In this document: in pieces, positions 48,838-57,920 of the stretch | Layout: every line of letters starts with the position of its first letter | Numbering within the stretch: position 1 is the first letter of the stretch | Assembly (NCBI GenBank): GCA_910576845.1 | Contig: CAJTJA010000007.1 | Location: forward strand, 4,928-68,927 | Length of the DNA stretch: 64,000 nt | Source: an uncultured Oscillibacter sp. | Lineage (GTDB): Bacteria; Bacillota; Clostridia; Oscillospirales; Oscillospiraceae | Direction of reading: 5' to 3' | Position numbers and translations under genes: made by a program | The notes under the pieces: model-generated | Told to the model about the DNA's origin: nothing | Seen by the model: the letters and a program-made list of their open reading frames with translations, nothing else | The model's database searches: none

Positions 48838-50451
48838 ATGGACACTATTTACATTACCGGCCACCGAAATCCGGATACTGATTCCATTGTATCCGCCATG
48901 GCCTACGCCGCCTTGAAAAACGCACTGGGTGACAGGCGTTATCAGGCTGCCAGGCTGGGCCAGATCAGCGACGAAACCCAAATTGTGCTGGATCGTTTTG
49001 GCTTCCAGCCCCCCAGACTGATTGAGAATGTACGGACCCAGGTCCGGGACCTGGATTATGATACGCCGCCCACCCTCTCCGCCGCCGCTACCATCAGCCG
49101 GGGCTGGCAGGCCATGCAGGGAGATAATATTTCCATCCTTCCGGTTGCAAACGAGGACGGCACGCTGTACGGCACCCTTTCCGCCGGAGATGTGGCCAAT
49201 TACGATATGATGTCTGTCTACAATCCCCGGGTGGAGGCAATCCCGGTGTATAATCTGATTTCTGTATTGGAGGGCAAGCTGCTCAATGAAAGCGCGGATG
49301 TCCGGGATGAAATATCCGGCGAAGTTACCATCGCCCTGCCGGCCAGCCGGGAAAACCTCCTTTTCTCCAGTCAGGACAGCGTGGTAATCTGCGGAGATCA
49401 GCCGGACATGGTTCGCCGGGCGTTAGACATTCATGTCAACTGCGTCATTGTCTGTCAGGGAGAGGTATCCCAGGAACTGTTGTCCCACGCCGGGAATACC
49501 TGTGTCATCTCCACGCCTATCGACGCCTATCAGGCTCTGCGGCTGATTTTTCATGCGCTGCCCATCTCCCGCATCTGCAAAAGCAGTGATTTGGTCTGCT
49601 TTCACTTGGACGACTATATCGACGATGTGCAGGACGCCGTGCTGGAAAGCCGCTTCCGCGCTTATCCTATTCTGGATGAAGAGGAACACGTCGTGGGGAT
49701 GCTGTCCCGTTACCATCTGCTCCGCCCCCGGCGGAAACGGGTAGTATTGGTGGACCACAACGAAAAATCCCAGTCTGTCGTCGGCCTCGACCAGGCCGAT
49801 ATCCTGGAGATTATTGACCATCACCGCCTGGCAGATATCGAAACGAAAAATCCTATCCACGTCCGCAACGAGGCTGTGGGCAGCACTAACACCATTATTG
49901 CTGAGATGTACCAGGAGAAAGGCCTGATGCCCACCGCCAACATGGCCGGCCTCATGGCGGCCGCCATCGTATCGGATACGGTCATGTTTAAATCTCCGAC
50001 CTGTACCCAGCGGGATATTGACATTGCCAACCGCATGGCCCGCATTGCCAGTGTAAAACTGGAGGATCTGGGACAGGCCATTTTCTCTGCCAGCTGTGGG
50101 GATGATAAAACCGCCGAGGCCATGCTGAAAACGGATTACAAGGAATTTCATATTGCCGGGCACAACCTGGCGGTCAGTCAGATCACCACCATGGATTCCG
50201 ACCGGCTGCTGGCCCGGCTGGATGAGTTTTTGAAGATCATGACAGCCACCCGGGAAAAACGCGGACTCAACACCGTAGTACTGATGATTACAGATGTGCT
50301 GCTGGAAGGGACCCAGCTGCTGTTTGTCGGTGATGAAGATACCATCCGGCAGGCATTCGGCATCAAGGGGGAGGAGAACTTCGCCTTTTTGCCTAAAATT
50401 ATGTCCCGCAAGAAGCAGGTCATTCCCATGCTGTCGGCACTGTGGGGTTAA
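48838..50451 (+). CDS. ppaC: Manganese-dependent inorganic pyrophosphatase with CBS and DRTGG domains
   Basis: This family II pyrophosphatase drives biosynthesis by hydrolysing PPi. The 537-residue protein has the split DHH catalytic part: GHRNPDTDSIVSAMAYAAL at the start and VLVDHNEKSQS, EIIDHHRLADIET and the C-terminal DHHA2 region (about 400-537). A regulatory insert (about 65-340) has two CBS segments (DTPPTLSAAATISRGWQAMQ and VCFHLDDYIDDVQDAVLESR) and a DRTGG domain. Such CBS-PPases are inhibited by AMP/ADP and activated by ApnA nucleotides. ATG 48838 follows GGAAGGAGC; a longer upstream reading is rejected. Confidence 0.95.
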   Translation: MDTIYITGHRNPDTDSIVSAMAYAALKNALGDRRYQAARLGQISDETQIVLDRFGFQPPRLIENVRTQVRDLDYDTPPTLSAAATISRGWQAMQGDNISILPVANEDGTLYGTLSAGDVANYDMMSVYNPRVEAIPVYNLISVLEGKLLNESADVRDEISGEVTIALPASRENLLFSSQDSVVICGDQPDMVRRALDIHVNCVIVCQGEVSQELLSHAGNTCVISTPIDAYQALRLIFHALPISRICKSSDLVCFHLDDYIDDVQDAVLESRFRAYPILDEEEHVVGMLSRYHLLRPRRKRVVLVDHNEKSQSVVGLDQADILEIIDHHRLADIETKNPIHVRNEAVGSTNTIIAEMYQEKGLMPTANMAGLMAAAIVSDTVMFKSPTCTQRDIDIANRMARIASVKLEDLGQAIFSASCGDDKTAEAMLKTDYKEFHIAGHNLAVSQITTMDSDRLLARLDEFLKIMTATREKRGLNTVVLMITDVLLEGTQLLFVGDEDTIRQAFGIKGEENFAFLPKIMSRKKQVIPMLSALWG

Positions 50452-50589
50452 TGGCGGCATGACGGTTAATGAATATCAAAGGGCTGCTATGCGGACATTG
50501 GACCCCAGTCCAAAGGAGAAGTCACCAAAGCGGCTGACGGAAGATATTTGATACAGCGCCGCGGCTCAGCGGCGGGAAGGAGGCTCTTC

Positions 50590-52005
50590 ATGCCGAATAC
50601 CCCTGATTTTTCGGGCCTTTTTGACGATGATATCAACCTTCGGGGCCTCTTTGACATTCTGAGCCCTGAAAACAATCTGGTTTTGGCTGATGATATGATG
50701 CTGTCTGACGCCAAAGGCATCATTCTCCGGGTCAGTGAGAGCTATGAAAAAAACTTTGGCTTTATCCATAATTCCATTGTGGGCCGTTCCGCCTTTGATC
50801 TGGAGGCGGACGGCACCTTCTCTCCCTGTATTACCGCGGAAGTGATCCGCCAGCGAAAAAAAATTGCCGCTACTCAAACCATCAACCACATTCACAAGAA
50901 CGTGATGACCGTGGGCATCCCGTTATTTGACCGCAGCGGAGAGCTGAAGTTTGCCGTGTGCTTCAACACTGTGTCCATGGAGCAAATCAACGCCATTCAA
51001 CGGAATTACCGGCATTTGCAGGACTCGCTCCAGCAGTATACTCAAGAGATTGCCGAGCTGCGCACCCGGGCCACCTCCACCAGTCTGATCTTCAAAAGCG
51101 CCTCCATGCAGCGGCTTTGGACATTGATGCAGAATACCGCCAATACCAAGGCAAATATTCTTATTACCGGCGAAACCGGCGTTGGAAAAAGCGCTGTAGC
51201 CAAGGCGATTCATGCCATGAGCAATCGAGCTGACGGACCCTTTATCGAGGTTAACTGTGCGGTACTCCACGAAAACCTCATTGAGTCGGAGCTCTTTGGC
51301 TATGAGAAAGGGGCTTTTACCGGGGCCTCCAGCAGTGGGAAAATCGGCAAGATCGAGCTAGCCAATAACGGAACGCTGTTTCTGGATGAAATTGGAGAGC
51401 TGCCTCCTCACATTCAGTCAAAGCTGCTGCAATTAATCCAGGAAAAAACCATTGAGCGGCTATCGGGAAATAAGCGTATTGAGTTGGATTTCCGCCTTCT
51501 GGTGGCAACGAACCGAAACCTGGAAGAAGCGGTTCAGCGGGGATTGTTTCGCTCCGATCTCTTTTACCGCCTCAATGTCATTCGCATTCATATTCCGCCG
51601 CTGCGGCAGCGGAGGGAGGATATTCTGCCTCTGGCGCATCAGTTTTTGGCCCGGTTCTGCGGGGAGTACGACAAGTCCCTCACATTCAGTCCCCGGCTGC
51701 TGGCTTTCCTGGAGAGCTATGACTGGCCCGGGAACGTCCGCCAGTTGGAAAATCTGGTGGAGCGTCTGGCTATCACGGTTCAGGACCCCATCATCGATCT
51801 GGGACACTTGCCGGCGGAGTATGCCGGAGATTCCGCTGCCCCTGCCCCGGCCCGGGAGGGTTCTTTATCAGAGCGGATGGACGCCTACGAAGGGCAAATC
51901 ATCCGGGAATCATACCGCCGCTGGGGCACCACTGTGGCAGTGGCTAAGGAACTTGGGATTTCCCAGGCCACAGCCGCCAGGAAGATTGCAAAATACGCCA
52001 AATAG
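50590..52005 (+). CDS. Sigma-54-dependent transcriptional activator
   Basis: This 471-residue bacterial enhancer-binding protein has an N-terminal PAS-type sensor region (about 35-150, LADDMMLSDAKGIILRVSES), a coiled linker, and an AAA+ domain. The AAA+ domain carries Walker A GETGVGKS, the sigma-54 contact loop GAFTGA (GYEKGAFTGASSS), Walker B LFLDEIGEL and arginine-finger segment LFYRLNVIRIHIPPLRQRR. A Fis-type HTH closes it (RRWGTTVAVAKELGISQATAARKIAKY). ATG 50590 follows GGAAGGAGG. rpoN is encoded 25 bases downstream. The target genes are unknown. Confidence 0.94.
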   Translation: MPNTPDFSGLFDDDINLRGLFDILSPENNLVLADDMMLSDAKGIILRVSESYEKNFGFIHNSIVGRSAFDLEADGTFSPCITAEVIRQRKKIAATQTINHIHKNVMTVGIPLFDRSGELKFAVCFNTVSMEQINAIQRNYRHLQDSLQQYTQEIAELRTRATSTSLIFKSASMQRLWTLMQNTANTKANILITGETGVGKSAVAKAIHAMSNRADGPFIEVNCAVLHENLIESELFGYEKGAFTGASSSGKIGKIELANNGTLFLDEIGELPPHIQSKLLQLIQEKTIERLSGNKRIELDFRLLVATNRNLEEAVQRGLFRSDLFYRLNVIRIHIPPLRQRREDILPLAHQFLARFCGEYDKSLTFSPRLLAFLESYDWPGNVRQLENLVERLAITVQDPIIDLGHLPAEYAGDSAAPAPAREGSLSERMDAYEGQIIRESYRRWGTTVAVAKELGISQATAARKIAKYAK

Positions 52006-52030
52006 CGCCGCCGGGTAAAGGAGACCGACT

Positions 52031-53362
52031 ATGAGCCTCGTGCAGCTAAAAACCGAACTGCGGCAGGAGCTGAAGCTGACCCCGCAGCTCCTTCAATCCA
52101 TGGAAGTCCTGCAAATGACATCGCAGGAATTGCTGGAGTACATAAGCCGGGCGGCGGAAGAAAATCCCTTGATTGACCAGTCCGATCCGCCGGAGCAGGC
52201 CTATGAGGCTCTGCGCCGTCAGGCTGGATGGATTGACGGAGGGCTGAGAAACCGGGCCACCTTTACCCATGAGGACACCGCTCTGGAGGCTGGGCAGGCG
52301 GACAGGGACATTGAAGGCCTTTCCGCTTTCCTTCGGGACCAGCTCCACCGCCTCCGCCTGCCAAAGCCTCTGGCCGCCCTTTGCGAATACCTCGCGGAGC
52401 TGGTAGATGAGGACGGATATCTCTGTCAGGAGGATCTGGACGGTCTGGCCGGATTAAAAATTCCGCAGGCGCTTGCCGAGCAGGCGTTGGACACGCTCCA
52501 AAGCCTGGACCCGCCGGGGATCGGGGCGCGGTCGCTCTCTGAATGCCTGCTGCTTCAGCTTGGCCGCAGGGAGAGCGCAGACCCTGTGGCCACGGATATT
52601 GCCGCCCGCTTTCTGCCGGAGCTGGGCCGGAAGCATTATGCCCTCATCGCTCAGAAGCTGGGCATAACCGTAGAAACCGTCCGTAAGGCGGAACATGTCA
52701 TTGCGGGACTGGAGCCCCATCCGGGCCGGGCCTTCCAGCCTGCGGAGCCCATGGTTTATATCCGGCCCGACGTCTTTGTGGTTGAACTGGAAGGGGAGCT
52801 GCAGGTCGTTTTGAATGAGTACTATCTTCCCCGCGTTTCCGTCAACGACTATTATCTCCGTTTGCTGAAGAGTTCCGATGAGCAGGAGACGAAAGACTAT
52901 CTCCGCCAGAAGCTTCAGCAGGCCAAATGGCTTCTGAGCAGCCTGGAGCGCAGAGGCGGCACGCTCCGCCGCTGCGCCGGAGCGGTGCTGGACATCCAGC
53001 GTCCTTTCTTTACCGGAGAGAAAGGGGAACTGCTGCCGATGACTCTGTCCGATCTGGCGGGGCAGCTGGAGCTTCATCCATCCACGGTTTCCAGGGCTAT
53101 CCAGGGAAAATACCTCCAATGCCGGCGGGGCACGTATCCTCTGCGGTACTTTTTCAGCCGGCCGGTGGGGGGCGGCGTCTCCCGGCAGGCGGTAAAGCAG
53201 ATACTATTGGCTTTGATACAGCAAGAAGATACCCGCAAGCCTTTCAGCGACCAGCAGCTCTGCGGCCTACTGGAAGGCCGGGGGATTCAGGTAGCCAGGC
53301 GGACTGTGGCCAAATACCGTTTAGAGTTGGGAATCGGTCCGGCAGCAGCCCGGAGAAGATAG
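52031..53362 (+). CDS. rpoN: RNA polymerase sigma-54 factor
   Basis: RpoN directs polymerase to -24/-12 promoters and needs an activator such as the preceding gene. The 443-residue protein has region I (LKTELRQELKLTPQLLQSMEVLQM), the core-binding domain (DEDGYLCQEDLD, LDPPGIGARSLSECLLLQL), the HTH region (LHPSTVSRAIQGKYLQC) and the RpoN box ARRTVAKYRLELGI. ATG 52031 follows AAAGGAGACC. The pair probably forms an operon. Confidence 0.96.
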   Translation: MSLVQLKTELRQELKLTPQLLQSMEVLQMTSQELLEYISRAAEENPLIDQSDPPEQAYEALRRQAGWIDGGLRNRATFTHEDTALEAGQADRDIEGLSAFLRDQLHRLRLPKPLAALCEYLAELVDEDGYLCQEDLDGLAGLKIPQALAEQALDTLQSLDPPGIGARSLSECLLLQLGRRESADPVATDIAARFLPELGRKHYALIAQKLGITVETVRKAEHVIAGLEPHPGRAFQPAEPMVYIRPDVFVVELEGELQVVLNEYYLPRVSVNDYYLRLLKSSDEQETKDYLRQKLQQAKWLLSSLERRGGTLRRCAGAVLDIQRPFFTGEKGELLPMTLSDLAGQLELHPSTVSRAIQGKYLQCRRGTYPLRYFFSRPVGGGVSRQAVKQILLALIQQEDTRKPFSDQQLCGLLEGRGIQVARRTVAKYRLELGIGPAAARRR

Positions 53363-53389
53363 CGCTCGAAGAGGGCCTCACGCGATGCG

Positions 53390-53426
53390 CAAGTTTACAG
53401 AACGGTATAAACGTTCTGCAAACTTC
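53390..53426 (+). terminator. Terminator after rpoN
   Basis: AAGTTTACAGAACG pairs with CGTTCTGCAAACTT (one mismatch) followed by CTTTATT. Confidence 0.8.
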
Positions 53427-53427
53427 T

Positions 53428-53877
53428 TTATTGAAACAGTGCAGGAAACCCCGCCTGGGTTTCCCGCACACACCCTTCCTTCCCGTTGAATGAATGTTTT
53501 TCCTTTTTTGACAGTCCGAAAAATATCCTGCCGCTGACGCGGCGGGATATTTTGCAGCTTGTCGAAAAGCTCAAAGACGCTGATTTTTCATCTTTCAGGC
53601 CTTCCAGCTCCAAATCTTTGGTCTTGACCTTGTAATCCTCCCCTTTATAAATGACCGTGAGGCTGATATTTTCCACGTCGTATTTCCAGGGAGAAATGTA
53701 GGAGCCGCCTTCTACATCGACATAGGTAACGGAGCCTTTTCCGTCATCCACACCCTCCGTCTGGAAATCAGGCTTGACTTTTATCTCCTTTGCGGTGTAG
53801 ATAGTGCTGGCGGCAGCGCTGGGAAGCAGAGCGCAGAGTAAGGCCAGTGTGAGAAACAAGGACAGAAACTTTTTCAT
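53428..53877 (-). CDS. Secreted hypothetical protein
   Basis: This 149-residue protein has a clear signal peptide (MKKFLSLFLTLALLCALLPS, cleavage near AAA-S) and a beta-rich mature part (VKPDFQTEGVDDGKGSVTY, TVIYKGEDYKVKTKDLELEG). No family is recognised. The start at 53877 has AATGGAGGC; the upstream extension is not supported. The last 45 or so codons run through a strong terminator-like hairpin (53522-53553 region), so the native stop may have been lost by a frameshift near KDEKSAS and the real protein may be about 100 residues. Confidence 0.7.
   Translation of the reverse strand: MKKFLSLFLTLALLCALLPSAAASTIYTAKEIKVKPDFQTEGVDDGKGSVTYVDVEGGSYISPWKYDVENISLTVIYKGEDYKVKTKDLELEGLKDEKSASLSFSTSCKISRRVSGRIFFGLSKKEKHSFNGKEGCVRETQAGFPALFQ
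53520..53555 (-). terminator. Terminator-like hairpin inside the secreted-protein ORF
   Basis: AATATCCCGCCGC and GCGGCAGGATATT on the minus strand form a 13-pair stem with a four-base loop followed by TTTTTC. This is the form of an intrinsic terminator, yet it lies within the annotated reading frame. Confidence 0.65.
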
Positions 53878-54040
53878 GGATATGCCTCCATTCAATTTGG
53901 GGGCCTTCCGCCGGTATCCCATTAAAGCAGCCTCACTATAATACCAAAATTTGTAAATCACAATCAATATTCCATCAAACTTTAAACGTTTGCGTTGTAT
54001 ATTTTAATGAAATACCTAATATCAGTTTGAACAAACAAAG

Positions 54041-54073
54041 CCCCTGCGCCGTTTATGGAGGCGGCGCAGGGGG
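54041..54073. terminator. Terminator of recR
   Basis: CCCCTGCGCCG and CGGCGCAGGGG form an 11-pair stem after the recR stop; on the minus strand CTTTGTTTG follows. Confidence 0.75.
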
Positions 54074-54098
54074 GAGGTATTCGTTCCGGTTTCAAATT

Positions 54099-54704
54099 TT
54101 AAATTTCCCGGCGGCCTTCCAGAGCGCGGCTCAATGTCGCTTCGTCGGCAAATTCCAGATGCCCTCCGACGGGAATTCCATAGGCCAAGCGTGTTACCCG
54201 GACGCCGAAGGGCTTCAAAAGCCGGGCGATATACATTGCCGTGGCCTCTCCCTCTGTGTCCGGATTTGTCGCCATGATAACCTCCTGAACCTCGCCCTTG
54301 GCCACCCGCTCCACAAGGGCCTTAATGGACAGATCGTCCGGTCCTACATGGTTCATCGGAGAAATGACTCCGTGAAGCACATGGTAGTGCCCGCCGTACT
54401 CCCGGCTCCGCTCAATGGCCGCCACATCCCGGGGGTCCGCCACTACGCAGACAAGGCTGCCGTCCCGTTTTGCGGAGGCACAGATGGGACAGAGGCCGCC
54501 GCTGGTAAAGTTCTGGCACACAGGGCAGCAGGTGATGCTCCGTTTGGCGTCCACAATTGCGTCGGCAAATTCCCTTGCCTCCGCTTCCGGCAGCCCCAGG
54601 ACAAAAAAAGCCAGCCGCTGGGCGGACTTGCCACCGATGCCCGGCAGACGGGCGAACTGCTCCACCAGCTTTTCCAGGGGAGCGGGAAAATATTCCATGT
54701 TCAT
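54099..54704 (-). CDS. recR: Recombination mediator RecR
   Basis: RecR loads RecA with RecO/RecF at gaps. The 201-residue protein has the HhH motif region (LARLPGIGGKSAQRLAFFVL, as FARLPGIGGKSAQRLAF), a four-cysteine zinc finger (CCPVCQNFTSGGLCPIC), and a Toprim domain (VCVVADPRDVAAIERSREYG, IMATNPDTEGEATAMYIARL). The start at 54704 abuts the stop of the XRE gene, with GGAGTG upstream. dnaX is the usual neighbour but is not present here. Confidence 0.97.
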   Translation of the reverse strand: MNMEYFPAPLEKLVEQFARLPGIGGKSAQRLAFFVLGLPEAEAREFADAIVDAKRSITCCPVCQNFTSGGLCPICASAKRDGSLVCVVADPRDVAAIERSREYGGHYHVLHGVISPMNHVGPDDLSIKALVERVAKGEVQEVIMATNPDTEGEATAMYIARLLKPFGVRVTRLAYGIPVGGHLEFADEATLSRALEGRREI

Positions 54705-54935
54705 TTACACTCCTTCGTTGGCGGCGTCGGACAGCGGTGCGCGGCCTGCCAATTGGTCTAAAGTGACATCAAAAAAGTCAGCAAATTCGACCAGCAGCGG
54801 GGCGGTAGGGGCTCGCTCACCTTTTTCATAACGCTCGTAGTTTTTGGAAGAAATATTAACTGCTTTGGCTGCTTTTTCGCGGGACAGTTTTTTTGTGGCC
54901 CGCAGTGCCAGCAAATTTTTAGCCAATTGCTCCAT
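54705..54935 (-). CDS. XRE-family HTH regulator upstream of recR
   Basis: This 76-residue DNA-binding protein has the HTH segment (LSREKAAKAVNISSKNYERYEKG) and the helical end PLLVEFADFFDVTLDQLAG. The start at 54935 has GGGGGA upstream; the longer reading begins before this site. Its stop directly precedes the recR ATG. Such small regulators often act on their own promoter; GGTCTAA motifs upstream (54967 and 55160 region) might be part of an operator, but this is weak. Confidence 0.85.
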   Translation of the reverse strand: MEQLAKNLLALRATKKLSREKAAKAVNISSKNYERYEKGERAPTAPLLVEFADFFDVTLDQLAGRAPLSDAANEGV

Positions 54936-54991
54936 AATGTCCCCCAAAAACCTTGACAAACCACTTGGTCTAAGTTGTAATTGAAATAGAC

Positions 54992-55155
54992 TAGGCCTTG
55001 TTTGAAAAATGTCAAAACGCCTAAACAGCGGATCTTTTTCCGCCGCTCTGCGTTAAATTTTCTTGCCGGGCGACAGCCCGCCTGCAAAAATTTGCCTTGA
55101 TTGGCCAAAAAATCTCTCGCCGCCGGGCATTCCGTCAATTTTCAAACAAGGCCTA
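54992..55155. repeat. MITE-like inverted-repeat element, best-preserved copy
   Basis: TAGGCCTTGTTTGAAAA (54992-55008) is perfectly mirrored at 55139-55155, giving 17-bp terminal repeats around 164 bp. The interior contains CTTGCCGGGCGACAGCCCGCC, an inner hairpin-forming stretch, and no ORF. It is the reference copy for those at 471, 29220 and 63926. Confidence 0.9.
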
Positions 55156-55246
55156 AACGGTCTAAAGAAACGACTGTAGACTCCCTTGAAAAAAGAGCTG
55201 TCCGCAATGCAGACTAAAGGTTTCACTCCAGAAAGGGGCAAACTTT

Positions 55247-55501
55247 ATACAGGGGCTAATTGATGCGCTCTACCGTTACACCCAAGAAAACCTGGTTGGA
55301 GCACATCTCCGGACCTCAGAGTACCACCGGCCCCTCCATGGCCTGGAGAATGAATGGGATATTTTCCGCTCCACATTGACAGCGGAGCAGGGACGCAGCC
55401 CGGACGCTCTTTTGTCAAGAGAGACAGAAACCAGACATCTGGAGGAAGAAGCGGTTTTCTGCTCTGGCGTATCCATAGGCCTGGATCTGAGCCGCCTCTA
55501 A
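55247..55501 (+). pseudogene. DUF6809-like gene remnant lacking a usable start codon
   Basis: An open frame of 84 codons reads DALYRYTQENLVGAHLRTSE, then WDIFRSTLTAEQGRSPDALL and EEEAVFCSGVSIGLDLSRL, which resembles small clostridial proteins of the DUF6809 type (LYRYTxENxVxxHL start, SIGLELSRL end). AAAGGGG lies eight bases before an ATA codon at 55247, the place where ATG would be expected, and no ATG, GTG or TTG occurs in frame before it. Either the start mutated (ATG to ATA) or the gene begins unusually. The TAA is at 55499-55501. Confidence 0.55.
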
Positions 55502-55619
55502 GAAACAGTAGGCGCAGCGCCTTCGGAAATGCCAAGGCAAGCGGCCGAGCGGGTTAGGCGGAAGCCTATTCCACGAGGGGCGCCCCTCCCCGCCCATCGG
55601 TGCAAGCATAGGTTCCGTT

Positions 55620-56270
55620 TCAGAGGGAACCTCTAAGCTCCGCGATTCTTGCAGGGATGTCGGCGGCCTTATATACAGCGCTGCCCGCCACCAGCACGTT
55701 GGCTCCCGCGTCGATACATACCCTGCAGGTATCCGGAGCAACGCCGCCGTCCACCTCCAGCTCACAGGCCGGATTCTTTTCGTCAATGAGCTTCCGCAGG
55801 GCGGTAACCTTCGGCATCATATCCGCCATAAATTTCTGGCCGCCGAAGCCCGGCTCCACCGTCATCACCAGAATGAGCTCCACCTTTTTCAGGAAGGGAA
55901 GGGCCGCTTCGGCAGGGGTCCCGGGTTTGAGCACCACGCCCGCCTTTTTCCCTTTGGCGTGAATCTTGTCAATGGCGGCGTGGATATTCTCCTCGCTGTC
56001 CGCCTCCACGTGGACCGTCACCAGGTCCGCTCCGGCATCACAGAACTGCTCCACATACCGCACAGGCTGGGTAATCATGAGATGAACGTCCAGGGGCAGC
56101 TCCGTGGTGGGCCGAATGGACTTTACCACGGGAATGCCGATGGAGATATTGGGGACGAACACGCCATCCATTACGTCTACATGGACATAATCGGCGGCAG
56201 AAATGCGGCGAATATCCCGCTCCAGATTTGCAAAATCGGCGGAGAGGATAGAAGGCGCGATTTTAATCAT
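55620..56270 (-). CDS. rpe: Ribulose-phosphate 3-epimerase
   Basis: Rpe interconverts ribulose 5-phosphate and xylulose 5-phosphate. The 216-residue TIM barrel shows IAPSILSADFANLERDIR, HVDVMDGVFVPNISIGIPVV, DVHLMITQPVRYVEQF, VMTVEPGFGGQKFMADMMPK and ELEVDGGVAPDTC. The start at 56270 has AAAAGAGGGG; a 110-residue upstream extension is not supported. Confidence 0.96.
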   Translation of the reverse strand: MIKIAPSILSADFANLERDIRRISAADYVHVDVMDGVFVPNISIGIPVVKSIRPTTELPLDVHLMITQPVRYVEQFCDAGADLVTVHVEADSEENIHAAIDKIHAKGKKAGVVLKPGTPAEAALPFLKKVELILVMTVEPGFGGQKFMADMMPKVTALRKLIDEKNPACELEVDGGVAPDTCRVCIDAGANVLVAGSAVYKAADIPARIAELRGSL

Positions 56271-56653
56271 CAAAAGCCCCTCTTTTCTGTTGGTGCGGCG
56301 GCAAAAGGGACGGGACATGGGGGTCTTAGCCCGGTGGCAGAGAAGCAGGGCGGCGCATAGGATAGCCCAAGCGGCTGAGACGCCTCCAACACCGCGCAGC
56401 GTCCGCCCCTTACGTCCGGCGCCGCCGCTTTTTTGAATATAGGGAAGCCGGCCTGGCGCAGCAAACCTCTGACAGGCCGGCTTCCCCCCTAGTGTAGCAG
56501 ACTCCCGCCCCAAAAGCAACTGCAAGCGATTTGAGGCCGGGGATATTTTTGTTCCGGCAGAGCTTGATTGGGGAATTTTGTTGCAAATGCGGCTGTAAAA
56601 CAAATTGGGAGGGTGATACTATAAGAACAAGTATAAATAAGGAGGCGGCGGGA

Positions 56654-57478
56654 ATGACATATGACGTGATCGCTGTTGGCGGCGGTCCGGCAGGGTTGTC
56701 CGCAGCGCTGAATGTCCGCGCCAGAGGAAGGACCGCGCTGGTAATTTCCAACCCTCTGGAGGAAAATCCCCTCTGGAGGGCAGAACGGATTGACAATTGC
56801 CTGGGCCTTCCGGGCATTTCCGGAAAGGAACTGCTGACTCAGTTTTACCGCCATGCAGTCTCCGCCGGAGTGGAATTTCAGGAGGGGAAAGCCCTCAGCG
56901 CGCTCCGTTCCGGAACAAATTGGTATGTCAGCGTTGGAAACAGCCTGGCGCAGGGAAAAGCCGTGGTGCTGGCGGCAGGGGCTGTCCGGGGAAAAAAGCT
57001 TCCCGGAGAGGCGGAGCTGCTGGGCCGGGGCGTGAGTTACTGTGCTACCTGTGACGGGATGCTCTATCGGGGCCGGAGGGTGGCGGTACTGGGCTACAGC
57101 CCATCCGCCGAAAGAGAGGCAGAGTTTTTAAGGGAGATCGGGTGCCAGGTAATCTACTTCGACCGGCCTAAAAGCTGCGCCATTCGGGGCCGGGAAACTG
57201 TGGAGGCTGTAACCTGCGATGGTGTGACAGAGCAGGTGGAGGGCGTATTTCTTCTGCGGCCCGCTATGGCGCCGGGAGACATGTTCCCGGGCCTCGCGCT
57301 GGAAGGAGGCTATGTGGCAGTTGACCGGGACCAAGCGGCAAATCTGCCCGGCCTCTTTGCCGCAGGAGACTGCACCGGTGGGCCTTTGCAGATATCCAAG
57401 GCTGTTGGCGAGGGACTGGTTGCCGGGCAGAAGGCGGCGGCCTTTGCAGCGTCTCTGCCTTCAGGAGAGGAAGCGTAA
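56654..57478 (+). CDS. Thioredoxin reductase-like flavoprotein
   Basis: This 274-residue FAD/NAD(P)-binding protein is of the TrxB family. The FAD motif is VIAVGGGPAGLSAALNVRARG, the redox-active CATC occurs in GVSYCATCDGMLYRGRRVAVLGY, and the C-terminus has LPGLFAAGDCTGGPLQISKAVGEG. It is shorter than typical TrxB (about 305), as in the clostridial NAD(P)H or ferredoxin-linked variants. ATG 56654 follows AAGGAGGCGGCG. It sits 100 bases upstream of the thioredoxin gene, its likely partner. Confidence 0.9.
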   Translation: MTYDVIAVGGGPAGLSAALNVRARGRTALVISNPLEENPLWRAERIDNCLGLPGISGKELLTQFYRHAVSAGVEFQEGKALSALRSGTNWYVSVGNSLAQGKAVVLAAGAVRGKKLPGEAELLGRGVSYCATCDGMLYRGRRVAVLGYSPSAEREAEFLREIGCQVIYFDRPKSCAIRGRETVEAVTCDGVTEQVEGVFLLRPAMAPGDMFPGLALEGGYVAVDRDQAANLPGLFAAGDCTGGPLQISKAVGEGLVAGQKAAAFAASLPSGEEA

Positions 57479-57578
57479 GTGTTTTGCGCACCGTGATGCG
57501 TTTGTGAAAAAGGAAATCTCCGGGCGGCAGAGGAAAACCGCCTGGAATCAAATGAAAATGAAAAGGAGTGTCAAGAAC

Positions 57579-57896
57579 ATGGCTGTCAAGCATGTGAAAA
57601 CGTCGGAGTTTCAGGAAATAGCGGAGGGAGCGCCTCTGGCTATGGTGGATTTTTGGGCCCCCTGGTGCGGCCCGTGCCAGATGCTGGGGCCGGTGATGGA
57701 GGACTTGGCCGCCCAATACGAGGGCAGGGCCCTGGTAGCCAAGGTCAATGTGGATGAGGAACCGGAACTGGCCCGGCGTTTTGGAGTGATGAATATTCCA
57801 ACGGTCGTTTTCCTAAAGCAGGGCCGGGAGTTTGATCGGAAGATTGGGGCGTTTCCACCTGCCGTCTTCAAGGAAGTCTTGGACAAGGCCCTGTAA
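57579..57896 (+). CDS. trxA: Thioredoxin
   Basis: Thioredoxin is a disulfide reductase substrate of thioredoxin reductase. The 105-residue protein has the active site WAPWCGPCQMLGPVME and the cis-proline segment NIPTVVFLKQGRE. ATG 57579 follows AAAAGGAG; the gene is probably co-transcribed with the reductase-like gene upstream and ends at a bidirectional terminator. Confidence 0.95.
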   Translation: MAVKHVKTSEFQEIAEGAPLAMVDFWAPWCGPCQMLGPVMEDLAAQYEGRALVAKVNVDEEPELARRFGVMNIPTVVFLKQGREFDRKIGAFPPAVFKEVLDKAL

Positions 57897-57920
57897 AGGG
57901 GCGGATGAACCGCTTTAAAA

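Noticed and set aside
55545..55625. A tRNA-Ser-like stretch (GCGGCCGAGCGGGTTA)
   Set aside because: The D-arm resemblance is not supported by an acceptor stem, an anticodon arm or a TTCGAATCC T-loop.
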